Below are positions 5,908 through 11,123 of a stretch of DNA of 11,123 bases, one piece after another (positions within the stretch are counted from its first letter, which is position 1; every line of letters starts with the position of its first letter). Under the pieces are notes generated by a model. It was not told where the DNA came from and did not search any database. It saw nothing but the letters and a program-made list of their open reading frames with translations. Source of the DNA: an uncultured bacterium (GTDB taxonomy: Bacteria; Krumholzibacteriota; Krumholzibacteriia; LZORAL124-64-63); assembly GCA_903847545.1 (NCBI GenBank), contig CAINDZ010000603.1, positions 1 to 11,123 of the forward strand, written 5' to 3'. Both the position numbers and the translations under genes were made by a program.

Positions 5908-7587
5908 CTACTTGACCAGCTGCATCTTCTCGGTGACCTCGAAGCCGTCGCCGCTCAGGCGGTAGAAGTAGGTGCCGCTCGGCAGGCCTTCGCCGCTGAA
6001 CTGCAGCGAGTGATCGCCGGCAGCCATGTCGCCGTCCTGCAGCGTGGCCACCTTGTGCCCGCGAAGGTCGAAAACGGCGAGCGTCGCCCTGCCGGCCTTG
6101 GGCAAGCTGAAGCGGATCGTGGTGCTGGGGTTGAAGGGATTGGGCTGGTTGCTCAGGCCGGCACGCAGGGACGGCAGCGTGCTGACCGGCGAGGCGGGCA
6201 GCGCGTAGTTGGTGGCCTGCGGGTTGAAGTTCGTCCACAGGGCCGTCCACTGGCGGCTCATCGGCAGCGCGGGGTCGAACGCGCCGCGGTAGCTGACCTG
6301 CTGGAAGTACGGGTTGGCCAGGTAGCTGTCCGACCAGTCGGCGGTGCCGACCAGCACGCTGCCGGTCTGGGGCACGACGTCCGGGCTGTTCAGGGCCACC
6401 AGCGCGCCGAGGCCCACGACCGACGGCAGGCGGACGATCGTGTCCAGGTTGGCGCGGGCCATGAGCCAGCCGCCCAGGCCGGCGTTACCGGCCACGGTCT
6501 GCCAGTTGGCGCGGTCGTGGATCATGTTCGTCGCGTACAGGTAGTCGCCGGTGACGTCATTGTGCTCGAAGCGAAGCGTGTCCTGCTGGGCCTTGGTGAC
6601 CGACAGGTTGCGGATGCTGACGCCGCGCGGGTAGCCCGCCATCACGGTGTTGAAGATGCTGGCGCGCGTGTTGCGGCGCAGCAGGGCCGCGTGCTGGTAG
6701 CGCTGGCCGGCCGGCAGCGGGTTCTGCACGTATTCCGGTCCCACCAGAGTCACGTTCGAATACACCGGGGCGGTCTGCGGCCAGGCCGTGGTGCCCGTGG
6801 CGTCGTTGTCGGACTCGAAGCCGTTGCTTTCGCCCGTCGGGTCCCAGTAGCCGGGATCGCGCAGGCCGAACAGGAACTGGCACTTGCCGCGGTAGCCGAA
6901 GTCGGTGTCGAACTCGTCGTCCGTGCCGCCGAAGGCGACCAGGTGGTGAAGGTCGACCGTGCCGCCGAAGCACTCGTACGAATCGTCGAACGAGTAGCTG
7001 ACCTGGACGTGGTGGATCTCGGTGCCGCTGCCGACGCCGCCCATCGTCAGGCCGTTGATCTCGTTGTTCAGGGCGAAGCGATAGCCCGGGAACTCGATGC
7101 GGACGTACTTGAACACGCCGCTGTTGTCGGCGTCGTCCGTGCCGCCGTAGGTGCCCTCGGCGATGAGGCCGCCCTCGATGATCGGGTTCGGCTGGTTCAC
7201 GCGGGCCTTGCCCAGGATGACCACGCCGCCCCAGTCGCCGGGCAGGCGATTGCCGGCGGCCTGGTTGCTGGTGAAGATGATGGGCTTGTCCCAGGTGCCG
7301 GCGGCGTTGATGGTCGAACCCGGCTTGACGACCAGCGTCGCCGCGGGCACGCCCTGGATGATGGTCCCGGCCGGGATGGTCAGCGTGGCGCCGGCCTGCA
7401 CGTAGTAGATGCCGTGCAGCGTGTACAGGGTGTCGGGGCTCAGGGTGCGGTTGGCGTTCTGGTGAAAGGCGGCCAACGGATCGATGTCCACGGTGCCGAG
7501 GTCAGCCGTCCCGACATAGGCGAAGACGGGCAGGGCGGCGACCATGGCGATCAGCCCGAGCAGGGTGGCGATCGCGTTCTTCTTCAT
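5908..7587 (-). CDS. Secreted beta-helix protein with type IX secretion sorting domain
   Basis: This 559-residue exported protein is encoded just downstream of the receptor. Residues 1-23 are a signal peptide (MKKNAIATLLGLIAMVAALP, cut near VFA/YV). Residues about 45-430 form a parallel beta-helix-type body, with YYVQAGATLTIPAGTIIQGV, PIIFTSNQ, PGDWGGVVILGKA, NNEINGLTMGGVG and DDSYECFGGTVDLHHLVAFG, then an acidic GTDDEFDTDFGY. This resembles a family often mislabelled 'multidrug transporter' and found beside TonB-dependent receptors. Residues about 479-559 form a Por/type IX sorting domain of FlgD-Ig-like type (NQPNPFNPSTTIRFSLP, VFDLRGHKVATL, LPSGTYFYRL, final KMQLVK). The protein is thus probably delivered to the cell surface or released. 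There are two cysteines in the mature chain (Cys206, Cys236). ATG 7587 has AGGAGG (7597-7602) 9 bases upstream; the open frame before it shows no conserved content. The role is unknown; ligand capture for the receptor is inference. Confidence 0.9.
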   Translation of the reverse strand: MKKNAIATLLGLIAMVAALPVFAYVGTADLGTVDIDPLAAFHQNANRTLSPDTLYTLHGIYYVQAGATLTIPAGTIIQGVPAATLVVKPGSTINAAGTWDKPIIFTSNQAAGNRLPGDWGGVVILGKARVNQPNPIIEGGLIAEGTYGGTDDADNSGVFKYVRIEFPGYRFALNNEINGLTMGGVGSGTEIHHVQVSYSFDDSYECFGGTVDLHHLVAFGGTDDEFDTDFGYRGKCQFLFGLRDPGYWDPTGESNGFESDNDATGTTAWPQTAPVYSNVTLVGPEYVQNPLPAGQRYQHAALLRRNTRASIFNTVMAGYPRGVSIRNLSVTKAQQDTLRFEHNDVTGDYLYATNMIHDRANWQTVAGNAGLGGWLMARANLDTIVRLPSVVGLGALVALNSPDVVPQTGSVLVGTADWSDSYLANPYFQQVSYRGAFDPALPMSRQWTALWTNFNPQATNYALPASPVSTLPSLRAGLSNQPNPFNPSTTIRFSLPKAGRATLAVFDLRGHKVATLQDGDMAAGDHSLQFSGEGLPSGTYFYRLSGDGFEVTEKMQLVK

Positions 7588-7621
7588 GGGGTGCTTCCTC
7601 CTGGGAAACCTTGGATGCGGA

Positions 7622-7651
7622 GGGCGGCCCGCCTCGCGGACGGGACCGCCC
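7622..7651 (-). promoter_or_regulatory. Strong leader hairpin before the beta-helix gene
   Basis: On the minus strand 7651 to 7622 folds into a 12-bp, all-G:C stem capped by GCGA, a GNRA tetraloop. The pairs are GGGCGG/CCGCCC, then CCCG/CGGG, then CC/GG, with a single bulged T between each block on the 5' side. It lies 34 bases before the ATG and 19 before the Shine-Dalgarno. There is no U-tract, so it is more likely an mRNA 5' stabiliser or a translation/attenuation element than a simple terminator. Confidence 0.55.
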
Positions 7652-7811
7652 CGGAACCTTTTCACCGGCGCCTTGTCGGACGCCAACTTCCGGTGGCCAC
7701 ATGTCAAGTGTTGGACCGTCGTCGTGGAAAGGTTGTTGTGTCGGGCCGGATGAGAGGGCTTGTCGAAAATTCGGGGGCCTTTTCGGAAGTACCTGAGACG
7801 CCCTCGTTCGA

Positions 7812-7858
7812 ACTGGCCTCATCCCCAGCGTCGACGAGGCATATTGTAGAAGGCCAGT
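7812..7858 (-). repeat. Inverted repeat ACTGGCCT/AGGCCAGT with an alternative inner pairing
   Basis: The perfect 8-bp arms 7812-7819 and 7851-7858 are separated by 31 bases. The left arm can instead pair GCCTC (7816-7820) with GAGGC (7836-7840), so two mutually exclusive hairpins are possible. A possible -10 element, TACAAT on the minus strand (7843-7848), lies between the arms with no good -35 partner. It could be an operator, a switchable leader or chance. Confidence 0.35.
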
Positions 7859-7916
7859 GTTGGCGCACGGTCAGCGGTTGGTGGATTTGCGGCCAGCATG
7901 ATGTTAGGGCTGCGTT

Positions 7917-7951
7917 CGGCGCGCGTTCCGGATCTGTAAACGATCGCGCCG
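7917..7951 (-). terminator. Hairpin directly after the receptor stop, possible terminator
   Basis: CGGCGCG (7917-7923) pairs with CGCGCCG (7945-7951), and CGTT (7924-7927) with AACG (7939-7942). This gives 11 bp with a 2-base bulge (7943-7944) and an 11-base loop, starting 6 bases past the receptor stop. No U-tract follows, so termination is uncertain. It may only protect the mRNA end or limit read-through into the beta-helix gene. Confidence 0.4.
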
Positions 7952-7957
7952 CCGACC

Positions 7958-10726
7958 TCAGAACTTTCCTGAAATCGACATGGCATAAGTCGTTGATTCC
8001 GATACATCCGAATAGACGTAGTGCGTGCCGTTCTCGGTCGAGCTGGTCCTCACCGTGTCGCCGGCCAGGACATCCGTCATGGCCAGCTTGAGCTTCAGGG
8101 ACCAGGGGAGCTTCTGCGTCGCCACGAGGTCGAGCTTCGTGCGCGACTCGAGGTACACGTACTCGAACATGTTCTCGGCCAGCTTGTCCAGGCGGCGGCC
8201 GACGCGATTGGCCATGATGCCGACGGACGTGTGCGTGCGCGGGTTGTCGTAGAGGAGCGAGAGGTTGATGGACCACGGCGCCTGTCCCTGAAGCGGCCGC
8301 TTGTTCTGCTCGACGACGTCGAGCGTGCGCGGGTTGTCGAACACGACCTCCGACCACACCCGCGAGTAGTTGGCGGCCAGTGTCAGGTCCTGTGTCAGCG
8401 TGGACCAGTCCAGCTTCTTGCTCGCCTCCAGCTCGAAGCCCCAGTTCTTCGCCAGCGGCGTGCTCGTGAAGCTGGCCGTGGGGCGCTCGGCTTCCGGCAG
8501 CAACGTGTCCTCGACCGCATCGGCGAGGCGCTTGTAGAAGACGCTGACGGCCACGACCTCGCCGGGCCCCGGGAAATGCTCGGCGCGCAGGTCGTAGTTG
8601 CGGATCCTGGCGCGCTTGAGGTTCGGGTTGCCGTGCTGGTTCTCGAAGGTGCGGTAGTCGCGGCGCAGGATCGGCGAGATCTCGCGGAACTCGGGACGGT
8701 TGACCGACTCGTAGTAGCCCAGGCGCAGGTTCGTGTCCTCGTCGTACAGCCAGGTCAAGGCCACCGACGGAAGCACATCGCGATTGTCGATGCGCGCGGT
8801 GTCCTGGCGCGCGGGGAAGAGCTTGTTCCGCGTCGAGTAGACGACCTGGTCCGAATCCTCGATGCGGGCGCCGCCGGTCAGGCGCAGGTACTCCTGCCGG
8901 AACGTGAACGGCAGGTCGATCATCGCGTACCAGGCGCTCAGGTCGTGCCGCCCCACGTAGGTGCCGCTCAGGTTGGTGTCCTGGACGAACTCCCACTTGG
9001 TGCCGCGCCGGGGATCGGAAATTTCGTTGTAGTTCTCCGGCCGGAAGATGGAGTCGGGGGGCATGAAGGCCAGGGTGCCGTCGAAAAGCCGGCCCTGGGA
9101 CGGCGTCGTGTACCACGATTCCACGTCGAACGACCGCTCACGATGGTCCTCGCGGTAGCCGGCCTTCAGCTTCAGCGTGCGGTCCTTCGTGAACGCATCG
9201 CCGGACGGCGACCAGGCCAGGTCGGCGCCGCCCCCGCGCCGGGTCTCGTCCAGCCATGTCCAGGTGCGCATGTTCTCGTCCATCATGCGCGGCTCGAAAT
9301 CCAGGTTGTACTCCAGGTAGCGGCGGTCCGGTTCCGCGGCGTGCGACTCGCCGTAGGAGAGTTGCCAGTCCAGGTCGAAACCGGCCCCCGGCCCGGGCAG
9401 GTGATGGTTGCCGTCCAGCTTGTTGACGAACTGGTAGCGCTCATGCCAGGCCATCGTCCACCACTCGAACTTCTTCTGGTCCTGGCCGCCCATGAAGGTG
9501 ATGTCGCTGTCGGTCAGGCGGTTGTACAGGTTCGTCAAGCCGAAGCGATGGTGGCCGGTGCGCACGAAGACGTTGGCCAACCCGCCCAGCGAGGCCTGGG
9601 TGTGGCTGGTCATGCCGCGCGCCTCGATGGCGTTGCCCCCGATGCGGATCTCGTTCTCGTCCTGGAGGTCCGCCTTGTTGCTGTAGGAGACGGCCCCCAT
9701 GTAGCCGACGTCGGCGCCCAGCAGGCGCAACTTGTCGCCGTGCGAGACGCTGAACGACAGCTTGGGCGGGGCGGCGCGGCCCTCGGTGGTCCAACGATTC
9801 GGCAGCGCCCGGGCCAGGTCGGGGTTGCGCAGCGACGTCGACTGGTAGATGACGCTGCTGTCGGCCAGCGCCCGCGGGAAGTCGCGCCCGCCGTCGTCGA
9901 TGCCCAGCCAATCAGTATCGCCCCGCATGGCGTCGTACTGGATCGTCTTCCCGGTAGAGCCGCTGATCGCGCCCAGCGAGAAGGTGACCGACGTTGTTGA
10001 ATCCTCGGGAAATTCCAGCGTGCTGATGCGCACCAGGCCGCCAGAGAAGTCGCCCGGCAGGTCGGGCGTGGCCTGCTTGATGACCACGATGTTGGCCAGC
10101 AGGCTGGCCGGCACCATGTCGAAGTTGAAGCTCTTGCGGTCGCGGTCGACGTTGGTGCCGCCCATCTGAACGCCGTTGATCTCGGTCACGTTGTAGCGGT
10201 CGCCGATGCCGCGCACGAACACGTACTTGCCGTCGTTGATGGTCAGGCCGGGCACCCGCTTGAGCGCGTCGCCGCTGTTGCCGTCCGGGGTGCGCGAGAT
10301 CTGGGCCGCGCTGATCGCGTCGCCGATGACGCCGGCCTGCTGGCGGTTGATGAGCAACGCGCCCTCGGTCGACAGCACCCGCGCGCCGTTGATCACCATG
10401 TCGTCGGTCTGGTAGGCCTTGAAGCTCTCCATGTCGACCAGCACCTCGGTGGGCTGGCTGGCCGTCACGCGGATCCCGGTCACGAAGCGAGCGTTGTAGC
10501 CCAGGTAGGCCACGCGCAGCTCGTAGTCGCCGGCCGGAACTTCGGGGATGTCGAACCGCCCCCTCAGGTCGGTGGCCGACTTGAAGTCCGTGCCCGCCAG
10601 GGCCACGTCGGCACCGATCAGCGGCTGCAGGGAGTCCTTGTCGCGCACCAGGCCTGTCAGGCCGTTGGCAAAGGCGGCTCCGGCCATCAGGCAGCAGGCC
10701 GCCACGAGCAGCAGGATTCGACGCAT
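7958..10726 (-). CDS. TonB-dependent outer-membrane receptor with N-terminal carboxypeptidase-regulatory-like domain
   Basis: This 922-residue gated barrel takes up a ligand across the outer membrane using TonB energy. Residues 1-20 are a signal peptide (MRRILLLVAACCLMAGAAFA, cut before Asn21). About 23-100 is a CarboxypepD_reg-like Ig-type domain (GLTGLVRDKDSLQPLIGADV, LRGRFDIPEVPAGDYELRVA, YLGYN). A probable TonB box DDMVINGAR lies at 108-116. The plug spans about 125-238 (GDALKRVPGLTIND, FVRGIGDRYNVTEINGVQM, NFDMVPASLLANIVVIKQAT, DLPGDFSGGLVRIST). The rest is a 22-strand-type beta-barrel ending in the usual aromatic residue (SISGKF, Phe922). ATG 10726 is preferred over a GTG two codons earlier at 10732; neither has a strong Shine-Dalgarno, so the start is uncertain by two residues. 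The plug type is common in FCB, Xanthomonas and Caulobacter-like receptors. The substrate cannot be read from sequence. The gene order suggests the receptor serves the TonB system downstream. Confidence 0.95.
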   Translation of the reverse strand: MRRILLLVAACCLMAGAAFANGLTGLVRDKDSLQPLIGADVALAGTDFKSATDLRGRFDIPEVPAGDYELRVAYLGYNARFVTGIRVTASQPTEVLVDMESFKAYQTDDMVINGARVLSTEGALLINRQQAGVIGDAISAAQISRTPDGNSGDALKRVPGLTINDGKYVFVRGIGDRYNVTEINGVQMGGTNVDRDRKSFNFDMVPASLLANIVVIKQATPDLPGDFSGGLVRISTLEFPEDSTTSVTFSLGAISGSTGKTIQYDAMRGDTDWLGIDDGGRDFPRALADSSVIYQSTSLRNPDLARALPNRWTTEGRAAPPKLSFSVSHGDKLRLLGADVGYMGAVSYSNKADLQDENEIRIGGNAIEARGMTSHTQASLGGLANVFVRTGHHRFGLTNLYNRLTDSDITFMGGQDQKKFEWWTMAWHERYQFVNKLDGNHHLPGPGAGFDLDWQLSYGESHAAEPDRRYLEYNLDFEPRMMDENMRTWTWLDETRRGGGADLAWSPSGDAFTKDRTLKLKAGYREDHRERSFDVESWYTTPSQGRLFDGTLAFMPPDSIFRPENYNEISDPRRGTKWEFVQDTNLSGTYVGRHDLSAWYAMIDLPFTFRQEYLRLTGGARIEDSDQVVYSTRNKLFPARQDTARIDNRDVLPSVALTWLYDEDTNLRLGYYESVNRPEFREISPILRRDYRTFENQHGNPNLKRARIRNYDLRAEHFPGPGEVVAVSVFYKRLADAVEDTLLPEAERPTASFTSTPLAKNWGFELEASKKLDWSTLTQDLTLAANYSRVWSEVVFDNPRTLDVVEQNKRPLQGQAPWSINLSLLYDNPRTHTSVGIMANRVGRRLDKLAENMFEYVYLESRTKLDLVATQKLPWSLKLKLAMTDVLAGDTVRTSSTENGTHYVYSDVSESTTYAMSISGKF

Positions 10727-10804
10727 GGGCACCGTCCGTGACGGGGAACGCGGCGGGGCGTGCGGTCCGGCACAGCAAAGGTCCGGGCGCGCGCTTCTGT
10801 GAGC

Positions 10805-10818
10805 GCCACGTTAGGGGG
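10805..10818 (-). promoter_or_regulatory. Shared upstream motif, copy B (receptor gene)
   Basis: The minus strand reads CCCCCTAACGTGGC, ending 78 bases before the receptor ATG. It matches copy A (5754-5767) at 12 of 14 positions, including nine in a row, on the same strand and at nearly the same distance from the start codon. A further CCTAAC occurs 20 bases upstream on the minus strand (10836-10841). Its role is unknown. Confidence 0.35.
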
Positions 10819-10826
10819 CCCAACGT
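10808..10826. promoter_or_regulatory. 19-bp near-palindrome upstream of the receptor, candidate operator
   Basis: The + strand reads ACGTTAGGGGGCCCAACGT. Seven of nine base pairs about the centre are complementary: the outer ACGTT/AACGT arms and an inner GG/CC. It overlaps motif copy B and lies beside a TTGACG (minus strand, 10824-10829). The 19-bp length equals that of a Fur-type box, but the bases are nothing like the Fur consensus. A dimeric regulator site is possible. Confidence 0.35.
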
Positions 10827-10847
10827 CAAGGGCAGGTTAGGATTCGT

Positions 10848-11123
10848 TCAATTCGTGGTCAGGATCGCGTGAAGCTGCGCGCCCGCCTCATCCGTGTACG
10901 GCCCGTACCACCGCGCCGCGATGTTGCCCTCGCGATCGACCAGCAGCGCGGCGATGCCGTCGTTGCCCGCCGTCCCGATCTGCCCGCGGAACCAGTCCAC
11001 GTCCAGGTACAGCGTGATCGTGCGGTCGCGCTGCGCGCGGTCGGGGATGCCCTGCTTCATGCCGCCGTCGATCACGCCGCGCATCCACTTCATGCTGCCG
11101 CTGATGGTGGGTATCTCGTAGTA
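10848..11123 (-). CDS. C-terminal part of a possible thioredoxin-fold (redoxin/ATP10-like) protein, 5' end cut
   Basis: The minus-strand frame is open from the window edge to TGA at 10848-10850, giving 91 residues. The true start lies outside, and the internal methionine in SGSMKWMRG is probably not a start. Visible features are EIPTISGSMKWMRGVIDGGM, GIPDRAQRDRTITLYLD, a core strand IAALLVDREGNIAARWYGPY and a closing helix EAGAQLHAILTTN. The pattern hydrophobic-Asp-x-x-Gly-x-Ile-x-x-x-x-x-Gly near the C-terminus is what follows the cis-Pro in thioredoxin-fold proteins. The 'GI(P)D..R..T' part recalls ATP10-like redoxins. No CxxC can be seen because that part would be outside the window. Its end is 121 bases before the receptor start. 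No terminator with a U-tract is visible between them, so read-through into the receptor is possible. Confidence 0.6.
   Translation of the reverse strand, partial: YYEIPTISGSMKWMRGVIDGGMKQGIPDRAQRDRTITLYLDVDWFRGQIGTAGNDGIAALLVDREGNIAARWYGPYTDEAGAQLHAILTTN

Larger units (their letters stand above)
7588..7957. other. 370-bp intergenic region between receptor and beta-helix genes
   Basis: No credible gene is seen here; short frames lack a ribosome site and coding-like composition. The region is visibly less GC-rich than its neighbours. On the minus strand it holds a hairpin right after the receptor stop (7917-7951), a CCCTAAC (7903-7909), an 8-bp inverted repeat (7812-7819 with 7851-7858) around a possible -10 TACAAT (7843-7848), a lone TTGACA (7702-7707) with no -10 at the right distance, and a GNRA-capped hairpin (7622-7651). 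It probably holds the promoter and a long leader of the beta-helix gene. Confidence 0.6.

Noticed and set aside
7702..7707. TTGACA (minus strand) as the -35 box of the beta-helix gene
   Set aside because: At 16-19 bases downstream only GC-rich sequence such as GGCGTC is found, with no -10-like hexamer.
7819..8007. Possible 62-residue small protein on the minus strand at the receptor end
   Set aside because: It overlaps the receptor tail, has no ribosome binding site or recognisable content, and crosses the hairpin 7917-7951.
7704..9116. Leftward 470-codon frame overlapping the 3' end of the receptor in another frame
   Set aside because: The receptor frame encodes a continuous barrel ending in Phe. 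The other frame is low-complexity Arg/Pro/His sequence.
10692..10726. Lipobox-like LVAAC at the receptor N-terminus
   Set aside because: The Cys would be at position 11, leaving too short a signal. The longer hydrophobic stretch with AFA before Asn21 fits signal peptidase I, as expected for a barrel receptor.
10824..10829. TTGACG (minus strand) as the -35 box of the receptor gene
   Set aside because: A 17-base spacer leads to GCGCTC. The only TA-rich hexamer, TAACGT, is 10 bases away, which is too close for a sigma-70 promoter.
1..11123. CRISPR array, tRNA, rRNA, insertion sequence or phage genes
   Set aside because: On reading both strands I saw no regularly spaced repeats, transposase or integrase motifs, or tRNA/rRNA-like sequence.

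Overview
The window is very GC-rich, densely coding bacterial DNA. It reads as chromosome of a Gram-negative (diderm) organism, most likely of the FCB superphylum or a related uncultured high-GC lineage (Eisenbacteria, Krumholzibacteria or Gemmatimonadota-like). Two things point there. There is a complete outer-membrane import system with a TonB-dependent receptor, and one secreted protein ends in a type IX secretion (Por) sorting domain that opens with the sequence NQPNPFNPSTTIRFSLP. No mobile element, integrase, tRNA, rRNA or CRISPR array is visible. The taxonomic guess is inference.

Layout, in + coordinates. A C-terminal fragment of an unrecognised gene runs rightwards (1-270) and meets, tail to tail at a shared CTAG, the end of a long leftward block. 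Every other gene is on the minus strand. In transcription order these are: the tail of a thioredoxin-fold-like gene (10848-11123, cut by the window edge); a TonB-dependent receptor (7958-10726); a 370-bp gap with strong hairpins; a secreted beta-helix protein with a type IX sorting domain (5908-7587), closed by a clear intrinsic terminator (5836-5868); then a tight six-gene operon. The operon runs DUF3450 coiled-coil protein (4897-5670), TtpC-like ExbB with a long periplasmic N-terminus (3419-4900), ExbB (2763-3419), ExbD (2356-2766, TTG start), TonB (1598-2353) and a TPR protein (267-1571). Its genes overlap by 1-4 bases or lie at most 26 bases apart, so translation is probably coupled.

How it works together. 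The operon has the same gene content and order as the TonB2/TtpC energy-transduction cluster known from Vibrio (DUF3450, TtpC, ExbB2, ExbD2, TonB2, TPR). ExbB, ExbD and TonB should use the proton gradient to drive transport through an outer-membrane receptor. TtpC, DUF3450 and TPR proteins are the accessory parts of this TonB subtype. The receptor and the beta-helix protein lie directly upstream, so the window carries what looks like a self-contained import machine: a surface or secreted protein that may capture ligand, the gated barrel, and a dedicated motor. The substrate cannot be read from the sequence. The receptor gene and the motor operon share a 14-base motif at similar distances upstream of their starts, which hints at common regulation.
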